From Nocardioides dokdonensis FR1436 (lineage in GTDB: Bacteria > Actinomycetota > Actinomycetes > Propionibacteriales > Nocardioidaceae): a stretch of 64,000 nt of DNA. Each line of letters opens with the position of its first letter. Within the stretch, counting starts at the first letter, position 1. Under the pieces are notes generated by a model. The model was not told the origin of the DNA. It made no database searches and was given only the letters and a program-made list of their open reading frames with translations. The stretch is from assembly GCF_001653335.1 (NCBI RefSeq), contig NZ_CP015079.1:1178001-1242000 (forward strand). The letters run 5' to 3'. A program made the position numbers and the translations under genes. Shown here piece by piece: positions 50,814 through 60,327 of the stretch.

Positions 50814-52202
50814 TCAGCGGCCGTGCAGGCCGAGCCCGAGCGCCAGGTCGGCCATCTCCCCGACCACCTCCGAGACCGACGGGTGCGGGAAGACCATGTC
50901 GGCCAGGTCCTGGACCACGGCGCCCATCTCGAGCGCGACGACCAGGCTGGGCACGACCTCCCCCGCTGCCGGGCCGGACAGCTCGAAGCCGAGCACCAGG
51001 CCGGTGACCGCGTCGTGCAGGAGCAGTCCGTCACCGTCGACGCCCAGGCCCAAGGCCCGACCATTGCCACGCAACGAGAAGCGGGTGGTGGCCACGTCGT
51101 GGCCCAGCGCCTGCGCCTCGTCCGGGGTCAGACCCGCGCGCGCCAGCTCGGGGGCCGAGTAGACGACGCTCGGCACGCAGACCGGGTCGAAGACCTCGTC
51201 CGCGCCGTGGGCGTTGTGGCCGGCGACCTTGCCCTGCGCCATCGCCCGGTGCGCCAGGGCGGGGCCCTGGGTCAGGTCACCGATCGCGAACACGTGCGGG
51301 GCCGAGGTGCGCAGCCGGTCGTCGACCAGCAGGTGGCCACCCGGCCCCCGGCGCAGGTCGAGCGGGCCGAGGTCGGGCAGGAGCGGCCTACGCCCGACGG
51401 CGACCACGACGTGGTCGGTCTCGATCCGCTCCACCTCGCCGGCCGCACTGCGCAGACCTACGGTGGTGCCGTCGTCGTCCTCGACGACGGTCGAGGTGCG
51501 GATCGACACCCCACGTTCCCGGAGAGCATCGAGGACCGGTCGCACCACGGTGGCGTCGAACCCGGCGAGCAGCCGGTCCTGCGCTTCCACCAACAGCACC
51601 TCGGCACCGGACGCGCCCAGGAAGGTGGCGAGCTCGACGCCGATCGCCCCGCCCCCGACCACGACGACGCGGTCCGGGGTGTGCCGCCAGTCCAGGACGT
51701 GGCGCGCGTGCACCACCCGGTCGTGGTCGAACGGAAGGGAGGCGAGCTCGACCGGGGCTGAACCGGTCGCGACCACCGCGTAGTCGAACTCCACCTCGGT
51801 GCCGCCGTCCGCACCCTCGACGGCCAGGGTGTGCTCGCCGGTGAAGCGTCCGAGACCGGTGATCACGCGGACCCGCCGGGCCCGCAGCAGGCCCGCGATC
51901 CCGCCGCGCAGCCGGCCCACCGTGTCGGTCTTGAACAGCTGGAGACCAGCGTGGTCGAGGGTGATCGGCGAGTTGCTGCGCGCCCACGGCGCGTGGACGA
52001 CGCTCTCCACGGTCTCGGCGGCGTGCAGCAGGATCTTGCTGGGGATGCAGCCCTCGTTGAGGCAGACCCCGCCGAGATGGTCACGCTCGACCAGGGTCAC
52101 CTCGGCGCCGAGGGTGGCCGCGCGGAGCGCGGCGACGTACCCGCCGGGTCCACCGCCGAGCACCAGCACCTCGGTCCGGACGCGTTCGGGAGCGGCGCTC
52201 AT
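50814..52202 (-). CDS. lpdA: dihydrolipoyl dehydrogenase (E3)
   Basis: 462 residues. LVLGGGPGGYVAALRAATLG is the FAD loop, the redox disulfide is C47-L-N-E-G-C52, VVVGGGAIGVELATFLGASG is the NAD loop, and HVFAIGDLTQGPALAHRA the second FAD contact. The C-terminal interface has VFPHPSVSEVVGEMAD, where the usual catalytic H-x-x-x-x-E (HPHPTLSE) reads as HPSVSE. It reoxidises lipoamide on the E2 chain. It is the last of the nine-gene operon and overlaps the E2 stop by four bases. Confidence 0.9.
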   Translation of the reverse strand: MSAAPERVRTEVLVLGGGPGGYVAALRAATLGAEVTLVERDHLGGVCLNEGCIPSKILLHAAETVESVVHAPWARSNSPITLDHAGLQLFKTDTVGRLRGGIAGLLRARRVRVITGLGRFTGEHTLAVEGADGGTEVEFDYAVVATGSAPVELASLPFDHDRVVHARHVLDWRHTPDRVVVVGGGAIGVELATFLGASGAEVLLVEAQDRLLAGFDATVVRPVLDALRERGVSIRTSTVVEDDDGTTVGLRSAAGEVERIETDHVVVAVGRRPLLPDLGPLDLRRGPGGHLLVDDRLRTSAPHVFAIGDLTQGPALAHRAMAQGKVAGHNAHGADEVFDPVCVPSVVYSAPELARAGLTPDEAQALGHDVATTRFSLRGNGRALGLGVDGDGLLLHDAVTGLVLGFELSGPAAGEVVPSLVVALEMGAVVQDLADMVFPHPSVSEVVGEMADLALGLGLHGR

Positions 52203-53425
52203 GCCAGTGCCCTCTCCGGCTCCTCGAGGAAGAGGGTCAGGTCGTTGATCATCGCGACGGCCTCCGCCCCGTCGATGAACCGGTGGTCGAAGCTGATCGA
52301 CCCGGTCAGCACCGGACCTGCCTCGAGCCCGCCCTGGCCCACCCGGGGCGCGTCGGCGATCCGGGAGAGCCAGAGCGTGGCGACCTGGGGCGGGTTGATG
52401 ATCGGGGTCGTCGAGACCATCCGGGACCGCTCCAGTGATCCCGTGCTCGAGACGGTGAAGGTGGCGCCGTCCATCTCCTGGGCGGTCAGCCTCTGGGCGT
52501 GCGCCCGCTCGGAGAGCTCGCGCACCTCGGCATGGACCCGGCGGGCGGACTTCTCCTGGACCGCCCGCACGGCGGGCACGGTGAGTCCGTGCTCGGTCGC
52601 GATGGCGACCGCCAGGTCGACGTGGCTGCCCACCAGCAGGGTCCGGCTCTCCTCGTCCACCCGGGCGTTGAAGCGCGGGTTGCGGACCAGGGCGGCCGAC
52701 ACCGCCTTGAGCATCAGCGCGAGCATGCCGACCTGCTCACCCTCGACCTCGCTGCGCAGGGCCGAGCGGAGCCGGAGCAGCCCGTCGCCGTGCACCGTGA
52801 ACGTCGTCGTGGCCGTGGCGTAGGTGCGGGCCGAGTGCTCCAGCCGCTTGGCGGAGGTCAGCCGGACGCCGCTGAGCGGCAGCTCGGTCCACGACTGGCC
52901 CGGGACCGCCGGCGTCGGAGCCGGTGCCGGGGCCCGGTCCGGGGAGGTCGTGGCTCCGGGCTGCTCGAGGTCGGCGCGCAGGATCCGGCCACCGGGGCCG
53001 CTCCCCCGGACTCGGGTGAGGTCGATCCCCTGCTCGCGGGCCACCCGCCGTGTGGACGGCGCTGCCACGACCCGGCGGTCCCGGGTCCCGGGCTCGGCCG
53101 GCACCCCGGCCGGCTTCGCAGGGGGCTCGTGGGCCGGCTCGGTCTGCTGGGCCGGCTTGGCCGGGTCTGCCGGCTCGGTCTGCTGCTGCCCGGCCGTCTC
53201 GATCCGGGCGAGCGTGGCGCCGACCGGGATCACGTCGGTGACGCGCCAGGGGAGCTCACCGATCACGCCGTCACAGGGTGAGGGCAGCTCGACGTTGACC
53301 TTGTCGGTGCTCACCTCGGCGATCGGCTGACCCTCGGTGACCTGGTCACCGACCTCGACCAGCCAGGCCAGGAGCTCGGCCTCCGCGAGACCTTCTCCGA
53401 CGTCGGGCAGCAGGAAGTCACGCAT
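52199..53425 (-). CDS. 2-oxoacid dehydrogenase E2, dihydrolipoamide acyltransferase
   Basis: 408 residues. Lipoyl domain at residues 1-75 with K42 in VSTDKVNVELPSP (lipoylation site); a Pro/Glu/Ala linker with repeats of QTEPA; peripheral-subunit binding domain VVAAPSTRRVAREQGIDLTRVRGSGPGGRI; catalytic domain ending with DHRFIDG, giving H381 and D385. It moves acyl groups from E1 to CoA. The DKV in place of DKA is typical of BCKDH-type E2. It overlaps both neighbours, E1 beta by one base and lpdA by four. Confidence 0.9.
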   Translation of the reverse strand: MRDFLLPDVGEGLAEAELLAWLVEVGDQVTEGQPIAEVSTDKVNVELPSPCDGVIGELPWRVTDVIPVGATLARIETAGQQQTEPADPAKPAQQTEPAHEPPAKPAGVPAEPGTRDRRVVAAPSTRRVAREQGIDLTRVRGSGPGGRILRADLEQPGATTSPDRAPAPAPTPAVPGQSWTELPLSGVRLTSAKRLEHSARTYATATTTFTVHGDGLLRLRSALRSEVEGEQVGMLALMLKAVSAALVRNPRFNARVDEESRTLLVGSHVDLAVAIATEHGLTVPAVRAVQEKSARRVHAEVRELSERAHAQRLTAQEMDGATFTVSSTGSLERSRMVSTTPIINPPQVATLWLSRIADAPRVGQGGLEAGPVLTGSISFDHRFIDGAEAVAMINDLTLFLEEPERALA

Positions 53426-54408
53426 CAGAACTCGAACTCCGTCAGTCGCTTGATCCCGGCGGTGATCCGCAGGACGTCGGGGCGGTAGTACTCGTCCCCG
53501 GTGGAGAAGTTGTAGGGGACGTCGTGCCCGGTGACCCTCTCGATGGGTGCGTGCAGGTAGCCGAACGCCTTCTCCTGCACCAAGGTCGCCAGCTCGGCGC
53601 CGAACCCGCCGGTGCGCGCGGCCTCGTGCACGATGAGGACGCGACCGGTCCGCTGGACCGACGCCACGATCGCGTCCACGTCGAGCGGCACCAGGCTGCG
53701 CAGGTCGAGGACCTCGACGTCGATGCCGTCGGCGGCCAGCGCCTCGGCCGCCTCCACCGAGCGCAGGACCTGCGGCCCCCAGGTCAGCACGGTGACGTCG
53801 CGGCCTGCCCGGACGGTGCGCGAGGTTCCCGGCTCGAGCGCCTTGCCGTCCCGCTCCACCTCGCCGCGCAGCGACCGGTAGAGAGGAACCGGCTCGATGA
53901 CCAGCACCGGGTCGGGGTCGGCGACGGCGGCGAGGAGGCTGCGGTAGCAGTCGTCGGGGGTGGTCGGGGTGAGGACCTTGATGCCGCCGCCGTGGGTGAA
54001 GTACGCCTCGGGGCTCTGGGAGTGCCAGAAGCCGCCCTTGATCCCGCCGTACGACGGAGCTCGCAGCACCATCGGACAGCTGTACTCGCCGCCGGTCATC
54101 CAGCGGTACTTCGAGGCGCAGAACATGATCTGCTCGAAGGCATCGTGGATGAAGCCGGAGAACTGCACCTCGACGATCGGCCTGAGGCCGTAGAGCGCCA
54201 TGCCCACGGCGTGGGCGACTATCCCCTTCTCGTCCAGCGGTGTGTCGATCACCCGCTGGGGGCCGAACTGCTGCTGCAGCCCCTGGGTGGCCCGGAAGAT
54301 CCCGCCGCTGACGCCGACGTCCTCTCCCAGCACCACCACGGAGCTGTCGGCCTCCAGGGAGTCGGCCATGGCCGCCGTGATGGCTTCCAGGACGGTGAGC
54401 TCGCTCAA
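53425..54408 (-). CDS. 2-oxoacid dehydrogenase E1 component, beta subunit
   Basis: 327 residues from a TTG at 54408, which overlaps the alpha-subunit stop (TTGA). SVVVLGEDVGVSGGIFRATQGLQQQFG and RVIDTPLDEKGIVAHAVGMALYGLRPIVEVQFSGF are the usual E1-beta blocks, with the conserved E of GED; YSCPMVLRAPSYGGIKGGFWHSQSPEAYFTH and a C-terminal YNFSTGDEYYRPD complete it. It forms the alpha2-beta2 decarboxylase with the next subunit. The TTG start suggests that its amount is set by coupling to the alpha gene. Confidence 0.9.
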   Translation of the reverse strand: MSELTVLEAITAAMADSLEADSSVVVLGEDVGVSGGIFRATQGLQQQFGPQRVIDTPLDEKGIVAHAVGMALYGLRPIVEVQFSGFIHDAFEQIMFCASKYRWMTGGEYSCPMVLRAPSYGGIKGGFWHSQSPEAYFTHGGGIKVLTPTTPDDCYRSLLAAVADPDPVLVIEPVPLYRSLRGEVERDGKALEPGTSRTVRAGRDVTVLTWGPQVLRSVEAAEALAADGIDVEVLDLRSLVPLDVDAIVASVQRTGRVLIVHEAARTGGFGAELATLVQEKAFGYLHAPIERVTGHDVPYNFSTGDEYYRPDVLRITAGIKRLTEFEF

Positions 54409-55559
54409 GGCGTAGCCCCCTTCAAGTCGTCGGTCAGCTGGGCGAGCTGCTCGAGCAGCGCCCGGTCGGGAGTGGCCAGCACGTCGTGGAACTGGTCCTC
54501 GGGGTCCGGCTTCGGCAAGAGCTCCGCCGCGTGGATGGCCTCGCTGATCCTGGCGCGCTGGCCCGCCACCAGCGCGGTCTCCTGGTCGGCGTCCCACGCT
54601 CCGCGGCGCTCCAGGAACCGGCGCGCCCGGTGGAGCGGGTCCCACTCGGCCCAGGCAGCCGCCTCCTCGTCGGTGCGGTAGAGCTCGGGGTTGTCCGACG
54701 ACGTGTGGAAGCCCTGGCGGTAGGTGACCGATTCCACCAGCGTCGGGCCGTCGCTCAGCGAGCGCTTCCGCAGCCGTGAGGTCGTCTCCCACAGCGCGAG
54801 GAAGTCGTTGCCGTCGACCCGGACGCCCGGGAGGCCGTAGCCCGCGGCCTTCTCTGCGAAGGTGTGGGTCGCGGTCTGCACCGAGTTGGGCGTGGAGACG
54901 GCCCAGCCGTTGTTCTGGCAGAAGAAGAGGATCGGCGGCCGGTGGACGCCCGCGAAGTTGAGCGCGCTGTGGAACTCCCCGCGAGAGGTCGCGCCGTCCC
55001 CGAAGTAGACGATGAAGGCCCGGTCGTCGCCCTTGAGCTTCGACGCCCAGGCCGCCCCGGCGGCGTGCGGGATGTAGGCCCCGACCTGCGTCGTGCAGGG
55101 CACGACGTTGCGGCTGCGGTCGCCGAAGAGGAGCGGCAGCCGACGGCCGCGGAGCGGCTCGGCCGCGCGTCCGAAGATCTGCGCGAAGAGCTGCTCCAGG
55201 GGCGCGCCGCGCCACAGCATGACCCCGGCCTCGCGGGAGGCGATGAAGATCCAGTCCTCCGGGTCGAAGGCAGCGCTGGAGGCGACGTGCGAGGCCTCCT
55301 GCCCCCGCATCGGGATCCAGAACTCCACGCGTCCCGAGCGCTGCAGCTCCCAGCCCCGCTCGTCGAGCAGGCGGGTGGTCACCATCGTCTCGTAGATGCG
55401 TCGCGCCACCGCGGGGTCGATGGTCGGCTCCTCACCGATCACCTCCCCGTCCTTGGTGAGGCGCTGGATGATGCCGTTCTCCTCGGCGTGGGCCAGGGGG
55501 GGCTCCACCAGCGTGCGGGGGGCGCCCGCGAACTTATGCCCAGTGGTCGGGGTGCTCAT
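54405..55559 (-). CDS. 2-oxoacid dehydrogenase E1 component, alpha subunit
   Basis: 384 residues. The TPP-binding motif runs from G187-D-G to N216-N217 (FGDGATSRGEFHSALNF, then CQNNGWAVSTP), and ERGWELQRSGRVEFW and MRGQEASHVASSAA are the usual start. It decarboxylates a 2-oxoacid with TPP and feeds the lipoyl arm. Branched-chain type is favoured over pyruvate type, because the E1 is split into alpha and beta and follows a Liv transporter; the actual 2-oxoacid is not shown. Both ends overlap neighbours (ATGA with livM). Confidence 0.9.
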   Translation of the reverse strand: MSTPTTGHKFAGAPRTLVEPPLAHAEENGIIQRLTKDGEVIGEEPTIDPAVARRIYETMVTTRLLDERGWELQRSGRVEFWIPMRGQEASHVASSAAFDPEDWIFIASREAGVMLWRGAPLEQLFAQIFGRAAEPLRGRRLPLLFGDRSRNVVPCTTQVGAYIPHAAGAAWASKLKGDDRAFIVYFGDGATSRGEFHSALNFAGVHRPPILFFCQNNGWAVSTPNSVQTATHTFAEKAAGYGLPGVRVDGNDFLALWETTSRLRKRSLSDGPTLVESVTYRQGFHTSSDNPELYRTDEEAAAWAEWDPLHRARRFLERRGAWDADQETALVAGQRARISEAIHAAELLPKPDPEDQFHDVLATPDRALLEQLAQLTDDLKGATP

Positions 55560-56647
55560 CGGGTGGATCCCTCCGGTTGCTCGGACCCACGTCGGGTCAC
55601 TCGTCGTGCGGCGCGCCGCCAGATGCCGGCCAGCCCCTCGGGCTCGAAGAGCAGGAACAGCACCAGTGCGGTCCCGTAGAGCAGCACCGCCACGTGGTCG
55701 GCGCGGTTGTCGGTGGCCAGGAAGGTGGAGTACTCGGCCAGGTAGCTGAGAACCTGCGGCAGCGCCGTGATCAGGACGGCACCGAGGACGGAGCCGAGGA
55801 CGCTGCCGAAGCCGCCGATGATGATCATCGCCAGGTAGGTGATGGAGAGCTCGAGGGAGAAGGACTCGGGCACCAGGTAACCCAGGTAGCTGCCGTAGAG
55901 CAGACCGGTGGCCCCTGCCATGCCGGACGAGACGGTGAAGGCAGCGAGCTTGTAGCGGGTGACGTCCACGCCGGCGACCGAGGCCGCGACCTGCCGGTCG
56001 CGGACCGCCATCATGGCGCGCCCCGGGCGGCTGCGGGACAGGTTGTAGATGGCGAACCCGATCAGGGCGGCGAGCGCGAGCGCTGCGAAGTAGTAGCGCA
56101 CGTCGCGAGTCATCGGCAGGCCGAGCGCGTAGGCGGAAGTCCCCAGGTCGAAGCCGAAGACGTCGAGGTCGGTGGTCGGCGTGCCGCTCACGCCGCCGGT
56201 GACCCCGTCGAAGGCGACCACGATCCACTGCCCGACGTAGACCAGACCCAGGGTCGTGATGGCCAGGTAGAGCTCACGCAGACGCAGCGCCACCGGGCCG
56301 ACCAGCAGTCCGACCAGCGCAGGGAGGCCCACTGCTGCGAGCACGATGACCGGGAACGACCAGCCGTGCTGACCGCCGTAGGCACCGACGTAGGCACCGA
56401 CGCCGAGGAAGAACGCGTGGCCCACCGAGACCTGGCCGGCGTAGCCGACCAAGAGGTTGAGCGAGAGCGCACCGCTCGCGGCGATCGCACAGAAGACCGC
56501 GACCGTGAGCCAGAACGAGGATGCGATGAAGGGGAAGGCGAGGAGGAGGACGACCAGGAGGGCCGGTCCCAGGAGGCGTGCCGGTCGTAGGTGCTGACCG
56601 GCCCCTGCCCGGGTCCGGGCCTCGGGGACGTCGAGCATGCTGCTCAC
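55556..56647 (-). CDS. branched-chain amino acid-type ABC permease (LivM-like)
   Basis: 363 residues from a GTG overlapping the ATPase stop. About nine hydrophobic segments are present; AASGALSLNLLVGYAGQVSVGHAFFLGVGAYVGAY is the LivM signature, and FSLELSITYLAMIIIGGFGSVLGSVLGAVLI the second conserved block. Liv-type importers carry hydrophobic amino acids, but many homologues carry aromatic or other organic acids. It overlaps the E1 alpha gene by four bases, an unusual link of importer and dehydrogenase. Confidence 0.88.
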   Translation of the reverse strand: MSSMLDVPEARTRAGAGQHLRPARLLGPALLVVLLLAFPFIASSFWLTVAVFCAIAASGALSLNLLVGYAGQVSVGHAFFLGVGAYVGAYGGQHGWSFPVIVLAAVGLPALVGLLVGPVALRLRELYLAITTLGLVYVGQWIVVAFDGVTGGVSGTPTTDLDVFGFDLGTSAYALGLPMTRDVRYYFAALALAALIGFAIYNLSRSRPGRAMMAVRDRQVAASVAGVDVTRYKLAAFTVSSGMAGATGLLYGSYLGYLVPESFSLELSITYLAMIIIGGFGSVLGSVLGAVLITALPQVLSYLAEYSTFLATDNRADHVAVLLYGTALVLFLLFEPEGLAGIWRRAARRVTRRGSEQPEGSTR

Positions 56648-57393
56648 GACGCCACCCCCAGGTAGCTCTCCTGGATGACGGGGTCGTCGGCGAGCTCCGC
56701 ACTGGCGCCGGAGCGCACCACCTTGCCGGCCTGGAGGACCACTGCGTGCGACGAGGCCTGCAGGGCCCGCTCGGCGTTCTGCTCCACCAGGAGCACCCCG
56801 ATCCCGTCCTGCGCCAGGGATGCGATGGTCTCGAAGACCGAGTCCACGACCAGCGGGGCCAGACCCAGGGACGGCTCGTCGAGGAGGAGCACCTTCGGGC
56901 GGGCCATCAGGGCGCGCCCGATCGCGAGCATCTGCTGCTCACCCCCGGAGAGGTAGCCGGCCTGGATCTTGGGTCGCTGGAGCGCCGGGAACCTCTCGAG
57001 CAGCTGCTCGATGTCCTGGCCGATCTCCTTGTCACGTCGTGTGGACGCCCCGATCCGCAGGTTCTGCTCGATGCTCAGGTCGGCGAAGAGCCGACGCCCC
57101 TCGGGCACGATGGCCAACCCCGCCTTGATCCGGCGCTGGGCGGACGCCCGGGTGACCTCGCGACCGAGCACGGTGACCGAGCCGGAGGTCATCTCCCCCC
57201 GGTGCACGGGCATCAGGCCCAGGACGCAGCGCAGGAAGGTGGTCTTGCCGGCGCCGTTGGCGCCGAGCAGGGCCGTCACCCTCCCGGGTTCCACCGTCAG
57301 GTCGATGCCGTGCAGGACGTCGGCGTTCTGGTAGCGCGCACAGGCCCCGCGCACGTCGAGCGCAGCGGTGCCTTCCGGTGCGGGGGTCTTCAT
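56644..57393 (-). CDS. branched-chain amino acid-type ABC ATP-binding protein (LivF-like)
   Basis: 249 residues. Walker A GANGAGKTTFL, signature LSGGEQQMLAIGRAL, Walker B LLLDEPSLGLAP, and IVPEGRRLFADLSIEQNL, the LivF hallmark. It forms the ATPase pair with LivG-like. Overlaps both permease genes by four bases. The ATG at 57393 is coupled to the livH stop. Confidence 0.9.
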   Translation of the reverse strand: MKTPAPEGTAALDVRGACARYQNADVLHGIDLTVEPGRVTALLGANGAGKTTFLRCVLGLMPVHRGEMTSGSVTVLGREVTRASAQRRIKAGLAIVPEGRRLFADLSIEQNLRIGASTRRDKEIGQDIEQLLERFPALQRPKIQAGYLSGGEQQMLAIGRALMARPKVLLLDEPSLGLAPLVVDSVFETIASLAQDGIGVLLVEQNAERALQASSHAVVLQAGKVVRSGASAELADDPVIQESYLGVAS

Positions 57394-58283
57394 ACCCGCG
57401 CTACCTCCTTGCGGCCGAACAGGCCGTAGGGCCGCACCATCAGGACGATGATCATGATGATGTACCCGCTCACCGCGCTGAAGTTGGCACCGAAGATCGC
57501 GCTCTCGGACAGGTAGCCGGCGACCATCACCTCCACGATGCCGATGGCCATGCCGCCGACCACGGCTCCGACCACCGAGTCCAGCCCGCCCAGGATGGCG
57601 GCCGGGAAGGCCCGCATGCCGAGCATCACCAGCTCCGGTCCGAGGGTCCTCGGGAAGAGGGAGGCCGCGACTCCGGCGACCACGGCGAGCACTCCGGCGA
57701 TGGCCCAGGCGACCGCGAAGGTGCGTTGGATCGGGACGCCGCTCATCAGGGCGGCCTCCTGGTCGCTGGCGGTGCCCAGCATCTGCACGCCCAGGCTGCT
57801 CCACCTGAAGAAGGCGAAGACCGCGGCCATGCAGACGGCCGCCGCCCCGAGGATCCACAGTGAGGCGACGGGTGTCGTCACGCCACCGGCCAGCGTCACC
57901 GTGTCGGCACCCCAGGGGTCGCCGATCGGACGCTCCTTGCCCTTCCAGATCAGGTTCATCCCAGCGCGCAGCAGGATCTCGAAGCCGAAGGTGATCATGA
58001 TGGCCGCGAAGAGCGGGCGGCCCAGCATGCGACGGGCGAAGATCCGCTGCATCAGCACGTTCAGGGCGGCGCAGATCGCTGCGGCCCCGACGAGCGCCAC
58101 CCCCCAGGGCTGCTCCCAGCGCACCGCGAACGTGTACACGAGGTAGGCACCCAGCGGGAGCATCGCCCCGTGGGCGAAGTGGACGATCTTGGTGGCCTTG
58201 TAGATGATGGCGAAACCCATCGCGATGAGACCGTAGATGGAGCCGAGCACCATCCCGGCCAACAACAGCTGCGCTAGCTTCAT
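57390..58283 (-). CDS. branched-chain amino acid-type ABC permease (LivH-like)
   Basis: 297 residues with about eight hydrophobic segments. It starts LLLAGMVLGSIYGLIAMGFAIIYKATKIVHFAHGAMLPLGAYLVYTF, the LivH signature, and has AAILGGLDSVVGAVVGGMAIGIVEVM, the second conserved block. It is the other channel subunit. It overlaps LivG and LivF genes by four bases each. Confidence 0.9.
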   Translation of the reverse strand: MKLAQLLLAGMVLGSIYGLIAMGFAIIYKATKIVHFAHGAMLPLGAYLVYTFAVRWEQPWGVALVGAAAICAALNVLMQRIFARRMLGRPLFAAIMITFGFEILLRAGMNLIWKGKERPIGDPWGADTVTLAGGVTTPVASLWILGAAAVCMAAVFAFFRWSSLGVQMLGTASDQEAALMSGVPIQRTFAVAWAIAGVLAVVAGVAASLFPRTLGPELVMLGMRAFPAAILGGLDSVVGAVVGGMAIGIVEVMVAGYLSESAIFGANFSAVSGYIIMIIVLMVRPYGLFGRKEVARV

Positions 58284-59065
58284 GCTGCGTGCTCTCCCAG
58301 GTAGGCCCGGCGCACGGCCGGGTCGTTGATGACGGTCTGTGGGACGTCGTCGGCGATGAGACGTCCGAAGTCGAGGACAGCCACGCGCTCGGCCAGCGAC
58401 ATCACGAACCGCATGTCGTGCTCGACGACCACGATCGAGATGCCGAGGTCCTGGTGCATGCTGCGCACCAGGTCGGCCATCTCCACCGACTCCGATTCGT
58501 TCATGCCCGCGACGGGTTCGTCCAGCAGCATCAGGGTCGGCTCCATGGCCAGCGCCCGGGCGTACTCCACCCGCTTCTTCACCCCGTAGGAGAGGTTCTC
58601 CACGGTGGTCTCGGCGATGTCGGCGAGACCGCAGTACTCCAGGTAGTGCAGCACCTTCTCGCGCTGCTCACGCTCCTCCCGGGCCGCGCGGCCGTACCAG
58701 GCCATGCCGGCGAGCACACCGGTCCGCATGGCCAGGTGCCGCCCGAGGAGGACGTTCTGACGCACGGAGAGCTTGTCGAAGAGCTCGACGTTCTGGAAGA
58801 CCCGGGCGATGCCGAGTCCTGCGATCCTGTGGGGCTGCATCCCGTTGAGCACCGTGTCGCCGTAGGAGATGGTGCCGGCGCTGGGACGGTAGACCCCGCT
58901 GAGGCAGTTGAGCAGCGAGCTCTTCCCGGCACCGTTGGGACCGATCAGAGCGCGGAGCTCGCCAGGTTCCACGGTGAAGCCGACGTCGTCCAGGGCCCTC
59001 AGGCCCGCGAACTGCAACCCCAGCCCGGTGATGTGCAGCCGCCGGGCGTTCGGGGTCTCGCTCAC
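58280..59065 (-). CDS. branched-chain amino acid-type ABC ATP-binding protein (LivG-like)
   Basis: 261 residues from a GTG. Walker A GPNGAGKSSLLNCLSG, signature region ENLSYGVKKRVEYARAL (LivG-type YG for the LSGGQ), Walker B LMLLDEPVAGMNESE, and IVVVEHDMRFVMSLAERVAVLDFG. It pairs with the LivF-like ATPase. Overlaps LivK and LivH genes by four bases each. Confidence 0.9.
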   Translation of the reverse strand: MSETPNARRLHITGLGLQFAGLRALDDVGFTVEPGELRALIGPNGAGKSSLLNCLSGVYRPSAGTISYGDTVLNGMQPHRIAGLGIARVFQNVELFDKLSVRQNVLLGRHLAMRTGVLAGMAWYGRAAREEREQREKVLHYLEYCGLADIAETTVENLSYGVKKRVEYARALAMEPTLMLLDEPVAGMNESESVEMADLVRSMHQDLGISIVVVEHDMRFVMSLAERVAVLDFGRLIADDVPQTVINDPAVRRAYLGEHAA

Positions 59066-60282
59066 GGGGCGTCGACCTCGTCGGCGGCCTCAGCCACGAA
59101 GAGGTCCTTGACGAGCTCGAGGCCGTTGTCGGTCACCTTGTAGATGCGGGTCTCCTTGGTGGTGCCGTAGACGCCGTCCTCGCGGGTGAAGTCGACCGAG
59201 GGCGCGATGCCGCCGAAGTCGAGGGTCGCGGTCGAGAGTGCGTCCTTGATGCCCTCGCGGGTCAGGTCGCCCTCCTCGGCAGCCATGGCGATCAGGTCGG
59301 TGAGCCCCTTGGCCATCACCCAGCCGACCTGGATCTGCACGTCGGGCTCCTCGTCGGGACCGAAGGCCTCCACGAGCTCCTGCTGCCCCTGCTCATCGCT
59401 GTTCCAGGCCGCCCAGGGCGAGGTCACGTAGGCGACCTCCTTGAGCACGGATCCGGTCTTGGTCGCCAGCACCGTGGGGCTGTAGCCGACCGAGCTGATC
59501 ATGGTCGGGACCCGGAGGCCCTGGCTGTAGCCGGTGCCGATGAACGAGGCGGCCTGGGCGGGCGCGGTCCCGACGAGCATGAAGTCCGGGTCACCACCGG
59601 AGAGCGTCTGGACGGCGCCGGTGTAGTCGGTCTCGGTGCTCGGCTTCGCGATGCTGGAACCCGCCTCCACGCCGTAGACCTCGGCACCGATCTCGACCGC
59701 GCGGCTGTAGTCCTCGTTGATGCCCGACTCGAGGTTGAAGTTGGAGAGCGTCTTGCCGGCGGCGTCGAGGTCACTCACCATGTAGTCGATGCCGCCGAGG
59801 GCCTCGTAGATGTACGGCGTGCTGATCGGGGGGTGCTCGGACTCCAGGTAGCTCTGGCTGTAGGTGCCGGGCCAGGAGAACACGTTGTCCTTGTCCATCT
59901 CAGGGACCACAGCCGCGGTGATGCCCTCGCCGACGGTGGTGACGATGCCGAGCACGTCGTCCTCGATCTTGCGGTACTCCTGAACGGCGCGCTGGGGGTT
60001 GAACTGGGTGTCCTTGACGACCAGCTCGACCTGACGGCCATCGATGCCGCCGTTCTCGTTGAGGTGGTCCACGTAGGCCTGCGCACCTCGGGCCAGCGGC
60101 TCACCGATCGCGGCCACCGGGCCGGTGAGGTCCGGCAGGATGCCGATGGTGATGGTGTCGTCGGTGACACCAGGCACCTCGCCGTTGCTGCCGGTCTCGA
60201 TCGCAGCGCCGCCGCACGCGGTCACGAGGGAGGCAGCGGCACCTGCGGCGATGAGGACGCCTGTCTTGCGGAACGTGGTCAT
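59062..60282 (-). CDS. ABC substrate-binding lipoprotein (LivK-like)
   Basis: 406 residues. The lipoprotein signal GVLIAAGAAASLVTACGGAAI has its lipobox cysteine at about residue 23. It continues with VTDDTITIGILPDLTGPVAAIGEPLARGAQAYVDHLNENGGIDGRQVELVVKDTQFNPQRAV, the Leu/Ile/Val-binding fold. It collects the substrate outside the cell. As the first of nine overlapping genes, it sets the start of a long unit; operator site 7 lies 46 bases upstream. Confidence 0.9.
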   Translation of the reverse strand: MTTFRKTGVLIAAGAAASLVTACGGAAIETGSNGEVPGVTDDTITIGILPDLTGPVAAIGEPLARGAQAYVDHLNENGGIDGRQVELVVKDTQFNPQRAVQEYRKIEDDVLGIVTTVGEGITAAVVPEMDKDNVFSWPGTYSQSYLESEHPPISTPYIYEALGGIDYMVSDLDAAGKTLSNFNLESGINEDYSRAVEIGAEVYGVEAGSSIAKPSTETDYTGAVQTLSGGDPDFMLVGTAPAQAASFIGTGYSQGLRVPTMISSVGYSPTVLATKTGSVLKEVAYVTSPWAAWNSDEQGQQELVEAFGPDEEPDVQIQVGWVMAKGLTDLIAMAAEEGDLTREGIKDALSTATLDFGGIAPSVDFTREDGVYGTTKETRIYKVTDNGLELVKDLFVAEAADEVDAP

Positions 60283-60327
60283 GGATGTCTCTTCCCTCGT
60301 GTGGCGCGGGTTACATTGTCGCCGAAC

